Assembly: GCF_900105885.1 (NCBI RefSeq)
Contig: NZ_LT629780.1
Coordinates: 2,790,001 to 2,854,000, forward strand
Source of the DNA: Pseudomonas guangdongensis
GTDB taxonomy: Bacteria; Pseudomonadota; Gammaproteobacteria; Pseudomonadales; Pseudomonadaceae
DNA: 64,000 nt
Direction of reading: 5' to 3'
Shown: positions 1-8,217 of the stretch, in pieces
How positions within the stretch are numbered: the first letter of the stretch is position 1
Layout of the letters: each line of letters begins with the position of its first letter
Made by a program: the position numbers and the translations under genes
Notes under the pieces: model-generated
Told to the model about the DNA's origin: nothing
Seen by the model: only the letters and a program-made list of their open reading frames with translations
The model's database searches: none

Positions 1-1
1 C

Positions 2-103
2 GCGCTGTTCCTCGCCATCGCCCTGCCGCGCTACCGCCGCCAGCTGCTCGGCCAGCCCTCGCCTTCCAGCGCTGTCCACGGCGCCACCACCGCTACCGCC
101 TGA
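2..103 (+). CDS. C-terminal end of a membrane transporter, probably MFS (partial)
   Basis: Only the last 33 codons are inside the window. The reading frame begins before base 1 and ends at the TGA at 101-103. The visible part runs ALFLAIALP (end of a hydrophobic helix), then a basic turn (RYRRQ), then a Ser/Ala/Thr-rich hydrophilic tail. This is how many 12-helix major facilitator proteins end. It stops 13 bp before the HsaD-like hydrolase and is probably co-transcribed with it, which would fit a steroid or intermediate transporter. The family assignment is an inference from very little sequence. Confidence 0.45.
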   Translation, partial: ALFLAIALPRYRRQLLGQPSPSSAVHGATTATA

Positions 104-116
104 TCAGGAGATCGCC

Positions 117-947
117 ATGTCCGCACAAGACCTTCCGCTGCCCCTCGGCCACTTCGCCACCCTGCCCGAAGGCCTGCGCCTGCACTACCTCGACGAGGGC
201 CAGGGACCGGTGGTGCTCTGGCTGCACGGCAGCGGCCCCGGCGCCAGCGGCTACAGCAACTTCAAGGGCAACTACCCGCTGTTCGCCGCCGCCGGCTACC
301 GCAACATCGTCCTCGACCTGCCCGGCTTCGGCCGCTCGGACAAGCCCGAGGACACCGAGTACTGCCTGGAATTCTTCGTCGCCGCGCTGAACGCCTTCCT
401 GAGCACCGTCGGCATCGAGCGCTGCACCCTGGTCGGCAACTCGCTGGGCGGCGCCATCGCCCTCGGCCAGGCGCTGGCCCACCCGGCCACCGTCGAGAAG
501 CTGATCCTGATGGCCCCGGGCGGCCTCGAAGAGCGCGAAACCTACTTCCAGATGGAAGGCATCCAGCGCATGGTCGAGGTCTACAGCGCAGGGCCGATGG
601 GCGTCGAGGAAATGCGCCAGGTGATGACCCTGCAGCTGTTCGACCCGAGCCTGCTCGACGATACCCTGCTGGCTGAACGCGCCGCGGTGGCCGCCACCCA
701 GCCGCGCAGCCTGTTCGCCGGCATGCGCGTGGCCAACATGACCGAACGCCTCGGCGAGCTGACCTGCCCGGTGCTGGCCTTCTGGGGCACCGTCGACCGC
801 TTCAACCCGGTCGGCGGCGCGCTCAAGCTGCTGGACAACGCCCCGCAGGCGCGCTGCCTGCTGCTCAACCGCTGCGGCCACTGGGTGCAGGTCGAGCACA
901 CCGAACTGTTCAACCGCACCTGCCTCGACTTCCTCGGCGAAGCCTGA
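117..947 (+). CDS. hsaD: Meta-cleavage product hydrolase of the steroid A/B-ring pathway (HsaD/TesD type)
   Basis: Alpha/beta-hydrolase of 276 aa. The oxyanion-hole motif HGSGPGASG lies at residues 38-45. The nucleophile elbow GNSLGG has Ser109. The rest of the triad is Asp227 (FWGTVDRF) and His255 (CGHWVQVE). HGSGPGA plus this spacing is the signature of C-C bond hydrolases acting on meta-cleavage products (BphD, MhpC, HsaD). In steroid degraders the enzyme splits 4,9-DSHA into a 2-hydroxyhexa-2,4-dienoate and the C/D-ring propionate HIP. HsaC, HsaE, HsaF and HsaG are in the same window, so the steroid role is favoured over biphenyl or phenylpropionate. The start follows TCAGGAGATCGCC, a good ribosome-binding site. 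Confidence 0.87.
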   Translation: MSAQDLPLPLGHFATLPEGLRLHYLDEGQGPVVLWLHGSGPGASGYSNFKGNYPLFAAAGYRNIVLDLPGFGRSDKPEDTEYCLEFFVAALNAFLSTVGIERCTLVGNSLGGAIALGQALAHPATVEKLILMAPGGLEERETYFQMEGIQRMVEVYSAGPMGVEEMRQVMTLQLFDPSLLDDTLLAERAAVAATQPRSLFAGMRVANMTERLGELTCPVLAFWGTVDRFNPVGGALKLLDNAPQARCLLLNRCGHWVQVEHTELFNRTCLDFLGEA

Positions 948-1000
948 ACAATCGCGCCGGGGCGGCGGCGTCGCTCCGGCCAGCTAGGGACGATCCTTCG

Positions 1001-3130
1001 ATGACCCACTATCCCCACCTGCTCGCCCCCGGCCGCATCGGCCAGCTCGAACTGCGCAACCGCATCGTCATGGCGCCGATGGGCTCCAACTTCGCCGAGG
1101 CCGACGGCCACTGCGGCGAACGCATCCAGGCCTACTACGAGGCGCGCGCCGCCGGTGGCGCGGGCCTGCTGATCATGGGCGTATGCTCCATCGCCTACCC
1201 GGCCGGCACCGCCGAGCCCTACCAGGTCGGCGTCTCCAGCGACGACTTCCTGCCCGGCCTGTCCGCCCTGACCGCTCGCGTGCACAAGCACGGCGCCAAG
1301 ATCGCCATGCAGCTGCAGCACGCCGGCAAGGTCGCGGTGCGCGACATGGCCGAGGGCCGGCCGATCTGGGTGCCGTCGATCCCGCCGGCAGTCAACACCA
1401 ACATGATGGCGGCGCTGACCCGCGAGGAGCTGAGCACCTTCGTCAGCTCCAGCAAGCGCCGCGAGGGCGGCGCCGCGATCCGCGTGATGGACCAGGCCGA
1501 CATCGCGCAGATGGTCGAGTGGTTCGCCGCCGCCGCCGAGCGCGCCCAGCGCGCCGGCTTCGACGGCGTGGAGATCCACGCCGCGCACAACTACATCATC
1601 GCCGGCTTCCTCTCCGCCTATTACAACCAGCGCGACGACGAATACGGCGGCCCGCTGGAGAACCGCGCGCGCCTGCTGCTGGAGGTGCTCGCCGCGGTGC
1701 GCGCACGGGTCGGCGCCGACTTCCCGGTGTGGCTGCGCCTGGACGCCTACGAGCTGCGCACCCCCGGCGGCATCACCCTGGAGGACGCCAAGACGGTGGC
1801 GGTGATGGCCGAAGGCGCCGGCGCCGACGCGGTCAGCGTGTCGGCCTACGCCGCGGTCACCGAGGGCGTGGCCTTCACCGAGGCGCCGCTGGTGCACCAG
1901 CCGGGCGGCTACCTGGAGTGGGCGGCGGCGATCCGCAAGGAAATCGACATTCCGGTGATCGCCGTCGGCCGCGTCGAGCCGGAAGCCGGCGACCAGTCCA
2001 TCGCCCAGGGGCGCTGCGACTTCGTCGCCATGGGTCGCAAGCTGCTGGCCGACCCGGAGCTGCCCAACAAGCTGATCGCCGGCCGCCCGCAGGACTTGCG
2101 CCCGTGCATCTACTGCTATGCCTGCGTCAGCCAGATATTCATCAACCAGCGGGTCAAATGTGCGGTCAACCCGCGCACCGGCCACGAGGCCGAGCTGGTC
2201 ATCGCCCCGGCGGCCACGCCGCGCCATGTGGTGGTGGTCGGCGGCGGCCCGGCCGGCATGGAGGCGGCGCGGGTCGCCGCGCTGCGCGGTCACCGCGTCA
2301 CCCTGCTGGAGCGCAGCGACCGCCTGGGCGGCACGCTGTTCTTCGCCGCCCTCGCCTACGCCGAGAACGGCCGCCTGCTCGATCATCTGGTCGAGCAGGT
2401 ACGCAACCTGCCGATCGAGGTGCGCTACAACAGCGAGGCCACCCCGCAGCTGCTGCGCGAGCTGGGCGCCGACACGGTGCTGGTCGCCACCGGCGCACGG
2501 CGCGCCGCGCCGGCCATTCCCGGCGCCGAGCAGGATCACGTGTGGAGCGGCGACGAGCTGCGCCGCCTGCTCACCGGCGACCGCGCCGAGGAGATCGCCA
2601 AGCGCAAGCTGTCGCTGACCCAGCGGGCGATGATGAAGGCCGGCAGCCTGGTCGGCGTCACCGACTCGACCGCCGCCATGCAGAAGCTGTCCCACGTGTG
2701 GATGCCGCTGGGCAAGCGCGTGGTCATCGTCGGCGGCGGCCTGGTCGGCCTGGAGCTGGCCGAGTTCCTCATCGAGCGCGGTCGCGAGGTCTGCGTGCTG
2801 GAAAGCGGGCCGAGCCTCGGCCGCGAGCTGGCCATCGTGCGCCGCTGGCGGGTGCTGCACGGCTTGCAGGAGCACCAGGCGCAACTGCTCACCGGCGTCG
2901 AGGTCCAGTCCATCGGCCGCAACAAGGTCAGCTATGTCAGCGCCGAGGGCGTCACCGTGGAAGTTGCGGCCGACTCGGTGGTCCTGGCCATCGGTGCCGA
3001 ACCGGACGACAGCCTGGCCCGCGAGCTGGCCGCCGCCGGCCTGCCCGTCAGCAGCATCGGTGACTGTGAGCAGATCGGCTACATCGAAGGCGCCATGGCC
3101 TCGGGCCTGCGCGCCGGCTGCGCGGTCTGA
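1001..3130 (+). CDS. Old-yellow-enzyme/Fe-S/FAD oxidoreductase (2,4-dienoyl-CoA reductase or BaiCD-like)
   Basis: A 709-aa three-part flavoenzyme. Residues 1-360 are an OYE-type FMN TIM barrel (APMGSNF near the start, HAAHNYI in the middle). Cys369, Cys372, Cys375 and Cys387 are the probable 4Fe-4S ligands. From about residue 405 come FAD and NAD(P) Rossmann motifs (GGGPAGMEAA and a second VIVGGGLVGLELAE near 580). The architecture is that of FadH, trimethylamine dehydrogenase and the bile-acid 3-oxo-delta4 enzymes BaiCD/BaiH. The first three cysteines are spaced C-x2-C-x2-C, as in trimethylamine dehydrogenase, not C-x2-C-x3-C as in E. coli FadH. Its position after hsaD suggests an enone or dienoyl reduction on a steroid intermediate. 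The exact substrate cannot be read from sequence. Confidence 0.8.
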   Translation: MTHYPHLLAPGRIGQLELRNRIVMAPMGSNFAEADGHCGERIQAYYEARAAGGAGLLIMGVCSIAYPAGTAEPYQVGVSSDDFLPGLSALTARVHKHGAKIAMQLQHAGKVAVRDMAEGRPIWVPSIPPAVNTNMMAALTREELSTFVSSSKRREGGAAIRVMDQADIAQMVEWFAAAAERAQRAGFDGVEIHAAHNYIIAGFLSAYYNQRDDEYGGPLENRARLLLEVLAAVRARVGADFPVWLRLDAYELRTPGGITLEDAKTVAVMAEGAGADAVSVSAYAAVTEGVAFTEAPLVHQPGGYLEWAAAIRKEIDIPVIAVGRVEPEAGDQSIAQGRCDFVAMGRKLLADPELPNKLIAGRPQDLRPCIYCYACVSQIFINQRVKCAVNPRTGHEAELVIAPAATPRHVVVVGGGPAGMEAARVAALRGHRVTLLERSDRLGGTLFFAALAYAENGRLLDHLVEQVRNLPIEVRYNSEATPQLLRELGADTVLVATGARRAAPAIPGAEQDHVWSGDELRRLLTGDRAEEIAKRKLSLTQRAMMKAGSLVGVTDSTAAMQKLSHVWMPLGKRVVIVGGGLVGLELAEFLIERGREVCVLESGPSLGRELAIVRRWRVLHGLQEHQAQLLTGVEVQSIGRNKVSYVSAEGVTVEVAADSVVLAIGAEPDDSLARELAAAGLPVSSIGDCEQIGYIEGAMASGLRAGCAV

Positions 3131-3133
3131 GCC

Positions 3134-3167
3134 AGCGGACGCTGCGGGTTCGCCCGCAGCGTCCGCT
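3134..3167 (+). terminator. Rho-independent-type terminator hairpin after the OYE-like gene
   Basis: A perfect 15-bp inverted repeat (3134-3148 with 3153-3167) encloses a TTCG tetraloop, starting 3 bp after the stop codon of the flavoenzyme. The hairpin is very GC-rich and is followed by TCACTT rather than a long T run. Confidence 0.75.
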
Positions 3168-3200
3168 TCACTTCCCCAATCGCATGAGTGCTCAACCCCC

Positions 3201-3259
3201 TGTAGGGGCGAATTCATTCGCCTTGCCGGGGTGTTTTGGCGAATAAATTCGCCCCTACA
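3201..3259. repeat. REP-type palindromic repeat
   Basis: Two 22-bp arms (3201-3222 and 3238-3259) are inverted copies with a single mismatch, separated by 15 bp. The arm begins TGTAGGGGCGAATTCATTCG. Sequences of this kind, built on GTAGGGGCGAATT, are dispersed in intergenic regions of many Pseudomonas genomes. It lies between the hsaD/OYE unit and the NTF2-like gene and probably has no coding role. Confidence 0.7.
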
Positions 3260-3307
3260 AGCCGGGAAATCGGCTGCATGCGCTTGCCCTGCCCAGGAAA
3301 CCTGCCA

Positions 3308-3745
3308 ATGAGCGACGCAACCCGCGCCATCCACAATCTGCTCCACCGCTACGCCGAAGCCATCGACGCCGGGCACCTCGACGAGGCCGCCGCACTGTTC
3401 CGCCACGCGCGCATCGAGGCCGGCGGCAACGGCACACTGGACCATGCCGGCCTACTCGCCCTGTGGCAACGGATCATCGTTCTCTATCCCTGCGGCACCC
3501 CGCGTACCCGTCACCTGATATCCAACCCCATCGTCGACATCGACGAGGCCACCGGCACGGCGACTGCCCGCTCCTGCTACACGGTGTTCCAGGCCACCGA
3601 GCAGCTGCCGCTGCAGGCTATCGCCAGCGGCCGCTATCTGGATCGCTTCGCGTGCATCGACGGGCAGTGGTGTTTCACCGCGCGGGAATATCGGCTGGAT
3701 CTGGTGGGGGATATGAGCTGGCATCTGACCACGGTGAAGCACTGA
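3308..3745 (+). CDS. NTF2/SnoaL-like family protein
   Basis: A 145-aa protein with the cone-fold pattern of SnoaL/NTF2-like proteins: an N-terminal helix (IHNLLHRYAEAIDAGHLDEAAALF), a short insert, then beta-rich segments ending YRLDLVGDMSWHL. Such proteins include delta5-3-ketosteroid isomerase, scytalone dehydratase and ring-hydroxylating dioxygenase beta subunits, so a small steroid-transforming enzyme is possible. The catalytic residues of ketosteroid isomerase cannot be assigned with confidence. The start at 3308 follows CAGGAAACC; an in-frame upstream ATG at 3236 lies inside the REP palindrome and is unlikely. It is separated from the OYE gene by a terminator, so it is probably transcribed alone. 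Confidence 0.65.
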   Translation: MSDATRAIHNLLHRYAEAIDAGHLDEAAALFRHARIEAGGNGTLDHAGLLALWQRIIVLYPCGTPRTRHLISNPIVDIDEATGTATARSCYTVFQATEQLPLQAIASGRYLDRFACIDGQWCFTAREYRLDLVGDMSWHLTTVKH

Positions 3746-3822
3746 ACAACGGGGCTAAAGCGACCGGGAAGGCTCTCCCTCGCCCACCCGGATGCTTCAT
3801 CCATTGCTCGCCCCCCCCAACC

Positions 3823-4743
3823 TCACGCCGGCCGCGCCTCCACCACCGCAATGCGCGCGGGGAGCTTTTCCAGCAGGGCATCCACAGCGACCCGTGTTTT
3901 CAACGGCAGGTGGGGGGTATGTGGCCACAGGGCGTTGATCGGGAAGGTCACGCTTGGTTGCGCGGACAGCACTTCCTGCAACTCGCCGCGCAACAGGTAC
4001 TCGCGAGCCAGCCAGTAGGGCAACCAGGCGATGCCGTGATCGGCAAGCGTGGCGTCGACCACGGCACGGAGGTCGTCCATCAGCAGGCGGGCCTTGGGCT
4101 TGATCGACTGCAGCTGGCCGTTGACTCGTACCTGCCAGTCGAGCAACCGGCCTTGGCGCATATACGCCACCGCATCGTGCTGATGCAGCTCCTCGATGCT
4201 TTTCGGCAGCCCGTGGCGCTGCAGGTAGGCAGGCGAAGCGCAGAACGCCATACCGTGCTCGCCCAACCAACGGGCCACCAGGTCGCGGGTGTCGGGCAAG
4301 GCGCCATTGCGGATAGCCAGGTCGAAGCCTTCCTCGACCAGGTCCACCATGCGGTCGCTGAAGGACATCTCCAGGGTCAGCCCCGGATGCTGCTCCGCCA
4401 GTTCGATCAGGATTGGCGCTATGCACAGATGCCCGAAGAGCACCGGCATGGAAACCCGCAGGCGGCCGGTCACCTGCCATTTGCCGCTTTCCAGCAGCGC
4501 TTCTCCCGCACGAATTTCCTCGATCGCCCGCAGGCAGTGCTCGAGGAACAGGCCCCCCTCTTCGGTGAGGCTCAGGCTCCGCGTGGTGCGATGAAACAGT
4601 AGTACCCCCAGGCGTTGCTCCAGACGAGCGACTCTCTTGCCTACAGCGGAGCGGGTGATGTGCAGACTGGCGGCCGCCTCGGCGAAGCTGCCGGACTCCG
4701 CGACCGCGACAAAAATCTCGATGCCGTTCAGGGTATCTCGCAT
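3823..4743 (-). CDS. LysR-family transcriptional regulator
   Basis: A 306-aa LysR regulator. The N-terminal winged helix spans about residues 5-65 (FVAVAESGSFAEAAASLHIT, then VGKRVARLEQ as recognition region). The periplasmic-binding-protein-like effector domain follows from about residue 90. The start at 4743 (MRDTLNGIE) is the normal LysR N-terminus; an upstream extension to 4824 would run through the promoter region. It is divergent from an azoreductase-type flavoprotein, the classical arrangement of a LysR regulator with its target. A perfect inverted repeat lies between the two starts. Nothing ties it to the steroid genes. Confidence 0.88.
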   Translation of the reverse strand: MRDTLNGIEIFVAVAESGSFAEAAASLHITRSAVGKRVARLEQRLGVLLFHRTTRSLSLTEEGGLFLEHCLRAIEEIRAGEALLESGKWQVTGRLRVSMPVLFGHLCIAPILIELAEQHPGLTLEMSFSDRMVDLVEEGFDLAIRNGALPDTRDLVARWLGEHGMAFCASPAYLQRHGLPKSIEELHQHDAVAYMRQGRLLDWQVRVNGQLQSIKPKARLLMDDLRAVVDATLADHGIAWLPYWLAREYLLRGELQEVLSAQPSVTFPINALWPHTPHLPLKTRVAVDALLEKLPARIAVVEARPA

Positions 4744-4782
4744 GACTCTGTATCCAAATAGGAACCAATCATAGGAAATACT

Positions 4783-4808
4783 ATCGCCACTTGGGAAAAA
4801 GTGGCGAT
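4783..4808. promoter_or_regulatory. Inverted repeat in the lysR/azoR divergent region, candidate LysR operator
   Basis: The perfect palindrome ATCGCCACTT-N6-AAGTGGCGAT lies between the divergent starts at 4743 and 4855. Its centre is about 59 bp from the azoreductase start and about 52 bp from the LysR start. This is where an autoregulated LysR protein would bind. Binding is inferred. Confidence 0.6.
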
Positions 4809-4854
4809 GGTAGGCTTTACGCATTCAAACGACAGATTCACCAGGAGCGCATTC

Positions 4855-5454
4855 ATGAGCCAGGTTCTCGTCCTCAAGTCCAGCATCATGGGCAGCAACT
4901 CCCAGACCAACGCACTCATCGACAGTTTTCTGGCCCAACGCAGAGCCAGGGGGGGCGCCGATGAGGTGGTGGTGCGCGACTTGACCAGCCTCGATCTCCC
5001 GGTTCTCGACCACGAGCTATTCCAGGCACTGAGGGGCGCCGAGGATCTGAGCGAACGTGCCCAGCGCGTGGTGGCCCTGTCCGATCAATTGATCGCCGAA
5101 CTCCAGGCAAGCGATGTGCTACTGATCGGTGCGCCCATGTACAACCTGAACGTGCCGACGCAGCTGAAGAACTGGTTCGATCTGGTAGCTCGTGCCCGCG
5201 TTACCTTCCGGTATACCGAAACCCATCCGGTAGGTCTGGTCGAAGGCGTGAGCGCAGTGGTCTTCAGCTCCCGCGGTGGCGTGCATGTCGGCCAGCCCAG
5301 CGATGCGGTCACGCCTTACCTGCGGGCCGTGCTAGGCCTGATCGGCATTACTGAGGTGGACTTCATCTATGCCGAAGGGCTGGACTCGAAGCCTCACGGT
5401 GCAGCGAAAGGACTGGCCGACGCCCACGCACAAATCGTCAGACTGACCGCCTGA
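4855..5454 (+). CDS. azoR: FMN-dependent NADH:quinone/azo reductase (AzoR family)
   Basis: A 199-aa flavodoxin-fold protein. The FMN phosphate-binding loop is near the N-terminus (LKSSIMGSNSQT), the motif PMYNLNVPTQLKNWFD is at about residues 94-109, and SSRGGVH follows around residue 140. These are typical of the AzoR/NQO-like FMN reductases that reduce quinones and azo dyes with NAD(P)H. The start at 4855 is preceded by CCAGGAGCG. It is divergent from the LysR gene, which probably controls it. It is more likely an electrophile- or quinone-stress enzyme than a steroid enzyme. Confidence 0.87.
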   Translation: MSQVLVLKSSIMGSNSQTNALIDSFLAQRRARGGADEVVVRDLTSLDLPVLDHELFQALRGAEDLSERAQRVVALSDQLIAELQASDVLLIGAPMYNLNVPTQLKNWFDLVARARVTFRYTETHPVGLVEGVSAVVFSSRGGVHVGQPSDAVTPYLRAVLGLIGITEVDFIYAEGLDSKPHGAAKGLADAHAQIVRLTA

Positions 5455-5604
5455 GTGCGGGTCGCCCCGTCACACCAATCACGCGTTCTGAATCCAAACG
5501 AGCCGAGTTGCTACGCCGCATTGCCAAACGCAAGTGGCCTGCCGATGCGAGGATAGGTGCCGGGATCATCCTGGGCTGTGCGCAAGGCGAAACCGCAGGC
5601 CATA

Positions 5605-5649
5605 ACGACACGGGCCGGTGTCCCCTCTCAGGACACCGGCCCGTGTCGT
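5605..5649. terminator. Bidirectional terminator between azoR and the amidase
   Basis: A perfect 19-bp inverted repeat (5605-5623 with 5631-5649) with a 7-nt loop lies between two converging genes (azoR ending at 5454, the amidase ending at 5673). It is suited to end transcription from both sides. The rest of 5455-5672 shows no convincing gene. Confidence 0.75.
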
Positions 5650-5672
5650 TTGTGCATGTCTCGTTCAGCGCT

Positions 5673-7283
5673 TCAGATGGCAGCCCTGCGCCCCTGCCAC
5701 GGCCGCTCGCGTTCGAGCTGGCCGGCCAGGCGATACAGCACGCCCTCGCCGCCCAGGCGCGCGGTGAACATCATGCCGATCGGCAGGCCGCTCTCGCTCC
5801 AGCCGGAAGGTAGCGACATGGCCGGCTGGCCGCTGACGTTGGCGACCACGGTGAACGCGGCGCTGCCGGTGGCGGCGCTGGCGTAGTCCTCCCAGGGCTG
5901 GCTGAGGCGCAGCTTGCCCAGTTCCGGGGTCAGGGTGGCGGTGACCGGCGAAAGGATCACGTCGAAGCGCTCGAACTGCGCTTCCATCGCCAGGCTGACG
6001 GCCTCGAACGATTGCCGGGCGCGGTACAACGCTTCGCCGCTGACGCCCTGGGCGCGTTCGAGCACCGTGCGGGTGACCTGTTCGAGGTCGTCGGCGCCGG
6101 CGCTGCGGCCGAGCCGCTGCTCGCGGTCGCGGATCGCGCTCAGCAGCGCCGTGCCGGTGACCGCGCCGTGGGCGGCGAATACCTGCTGGGGCTGCACCGG
6201 CTGTGCGATCTGCTCGACCTCATGGCCGAGGGACAGCAGCAGCTTGACCGTGTCGTCGAGCACCCGGCGGATGTCGGCATCGAGGGCCAAACCGGTCAGC
6301 GACTGGTCGAGCAGCGCCACGCGCAGCTTGCCGGGCTCGCGGCCGACCTCGTCGACGAAGGGGCGCTCCAGCGGCGGCAGCCAGTAGGGGCTGCCCGGCT
6401 CGTGGCCCTGGCCGACGTCGAGCAGCAGCGCCGAGTCGCGCACGCTGCGCGACACCACATGGGCGGCGCTGGCGCCGAACCAGCTCTCGAAGCGGCCGGG
6501 GCCGCTGGGGGTGCGGTAGCGGCTGGGCTTCATGCCGAACAGGCCGCAGTAGGAGGCCGGGATGCGGATCGAGCCGCCGCCGTCGGTGGCGTGGGCGGCC
6601 GGGACGATGCCGGCAGCCACCGCCGCCGCCGCGCCGCCCGAGGAGCCGCCGGCGCTGTGCGCCAGGTTCCAGGGGTTGCGGGTCTGGCCCCAGAGCAGCG
6701 ACTCGGTGGTGGTGGTCAGGCCGAACTCGGGCACCGCGGTCTTGCCGAAGATCAGCGCGCCGGCGGCCTCGTAGCGCGCGGCCAGGGTACTGGTGTGCTG
6801 CGCTGCGGGCGCGTCCCTGAAGAAGCGCGAGCCGTTGCTGGTCGTGGTGCCGGCCAGGGGGGTGTTGAGGTCCTTGAGCAGGAAGGGCACGCCGGCCAGC
6901 GCGCCCGTACGGGCCAGTCCCTGGCGCTTGCGGGCGGCCAGCAGGCGCCGGGCGTAGTCGTCGTGGCGCATCACCACGGCGTTGACCTGCGGGTTGAGCG
7001 TATCGCAGCGCGCCAGCGCGGCGGCCAGCAGCTCCTCCGGGCTGATCGCGCCGCGGCGTACCTGCTCGGCCATGGCGGTGGCGTCGAGGTCGAGATACTC
7101 GCTTTGCGCAAGCCCGCCGGCGGCGAAGCCGAAGCGCGGCAGCAGGCTGGCGCCGGCCAGCAGCGCGCCGGCCTTGAGCAGTTGCCGGCGCTGCCAGTGC
7201 ATCGGCGACGACGTCGCAATGCCCTGCCCGCCGTCCCACGCCGCACTCGCTGCCTGCCCCTGCATGTCAGCGTCATTTTCCAT
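5673..7283 (-). CDS. Amidase-signature family hydrolase with a Tat signal
   Basis: A 536-aa amidase-signature enzyme. A twin-arginine signal is visible at about residues 32-56 (RRQLLK, then a hydrophobic stretch ending in AAG), so the enzyme is probably exported folded to the periplasm. The Ser-cisSer-Lys triad is Lys137 (LLKDLN), Ser214 (GGSSGG) and Ser238 (DGGGSIR). It is last in a minus-strand run with a DUF1329 protein and an SDR, all behind a copy of the shared steroid-operon motif. An exported amidase in a steroid operon could deconjugate glycine- or taurine-linked bile salts; that substrate is an inference. Generic amide or nitrile-derived substrates remain possible. Confidence 0.85.
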   Translation of the reverse strand: MENDADMQGQAASAAWDGGQGIATSSPMHWQRRQLLKAGALLAGASLLPRFGFAAGGLAQSEYLDLDATAMAEQVRRGAISPEELLAAALARCDTLNPQVNAVVMRHDDYARRLLAARKRQGLARTGALAGVPFLLKDLNTPLAGTTTSNGSRFFRDAPAAQHTSTLAARYEAAGALIFGKTAVPEFGLTTTTESLLWGQTRNPWNLAHSAGGSSGGAAAAVAAGIVPAAHATDGGGSIRIPASYCGLFGMKPSRYRTPSGPGRFESWFGASAAHVVSRSVRDSALLLDVGQGHEPGSPYWLPPLERPFVDEVGREPGKLRVALLDQSLTGLALDADIRRVLDDTVKLLLSLGHEVEQIAQPVQPQQVFAAHGAVTGTALLSAIRDREQRLGRSAGADDLEQVTRTVLERAQGVSGEALYRARQSFEAVSLAMEAQFERFDVILSPVTATLTPELGKLRLSQPWEDYASAATGSAAFTVVANVSGQPAMSLPSGWSESGLPIGMMFTARLGGEGVLYRLAGQLERERPWQGRRAAI

Positions 7284-7335
7284 GGTTATCGCCTCTGTTC
7301 GTTATCTTTAGTTCTTTTTTGCCGCAGGGTAGCGT

Positions 7336-8127
7336 TCAGTCCGCCAGGCGCGGCGCCCAGGCCACGCCGTTGATGTGCGCGCCGCCGTCGACGAACAGGG
7401 TGTTGCCGGTCAGGTAGCGGGCAGCGTCGCTGGCCAGGAAGACCGCGACCGGGCCGATGTCGTCGAGCGGGTCGCCGACCCGCCCCATCGGGTTGGCGGC
7501 GGCGATGGCGCTGGCGTTGTCCGGGCTGGCGGCGGCGAACTTGCGGTAGGCCTCGCTGACCGCGCCGGGACAGATCACGTTGCAGCAGACGCCCTCGCCG
7601 GCCCATTCGCGCGCGGCGCTGCGGGTCAGGGTGCGCAGCGCTTCCTTGGCGGCGTTGTAGTCGGCGGTGTACAGGTGGGCGTTGACGCCGTTGAGCGAGC
7701 ACAGGTTGATCACCCGCCCGCCGCCGCGCTTGCGGAATTCCGGCAGGGCCGCCTGCATGGCCCAGAAGGCGGCCATCACCGCCATGTCGAAGGACGCGCG
7801 CAGGCGCTCGTCGCTCAGTTGCTCCAGGCGCGCGAAACCCGAGCCGCGCCAGGCGTTGTTGACCAGGATGTCCAGCTGGCCGAAATGCGCGACGGCGGCG
7901 GCCACCATGGCCTGCACCTGTGCCTTGGCGGTCACGTCGACGCGCTGGAAGACGGCGTCGACGCCCCAGCTGTCGCGCAGCCAGGCCACGGTTGCCTCGC
8001 CGGCCTGCTCGTCGATTTCCGCCACCATTACCCGCGCGCCCTCGCGGGCCAGCGCCCCGGCGATGCCGCGACCGATGCCCATGCCGGCGCCGGTGACGAT
8101 GGCGACCCTGTTCTGCAGCTTGCCCAT
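7336..8127 (-). CDS. Short-chain dehydrogenase/reductase
   Basis: A 263-aa classical SDR. The cofactor motif GAGMGIGRG is at about residues 13-21, the NNAW motif near residue 91, and the catalytic YNAAK (Tyr and Lys) around residue 155. It sits between the DUF1329 gene (upstream) and the amidase (downstream), 52 bp from the latter, so it is probably the middle gene of a three-gene operon. In this setting it most likely oxidises or reduces a hydroxyl or keto group on a steroid nucleus. Which position (3, 7, 12 or 17) cannot be told from sequence. Confidence 0.83.
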   Translation of the reverse strand: MGKLQNRVAIVTGAGMGIGRGIAGALAREGARVMVAEIDEQAGEATVAWLRDSWGVDAVFQRVDVTAKAQVQAMVAAAVAHFGQLDILVNNAWRGSGFARLEQLSDERLRASFDMAVMAAFWAMQAALPEFRKRGGGRVINLCSLNGVNAHLYTADYNAAKEALRTLTRSAAREWAGEGVCCNVICPGAVSEAYRKFAAASPDNASAIAAANPMGRVGDPLDDIGPVAVFLASDAARYLTGNTLFVDGGAHINGVAWAPRLAD

Positions 8128-8217
8128 TGCCCTCTCCTGCGTGGTCTGCCACGAAAAAACGGCCGCTCACCCCGGAGGGGAGCGGCCGAACAGAACAACC
8201 CTGTGTCCGCCTCGAAC

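Noticed and set aside
581..3445. 954-codon open frame on the minus strand
   Set aside because: It is antisense to the OYE-like gene and the NTF2-like gene. It has the His/Ala/Gly/Gln-rich composition of a GC-rich shadow frame and contains no recognisable domain.
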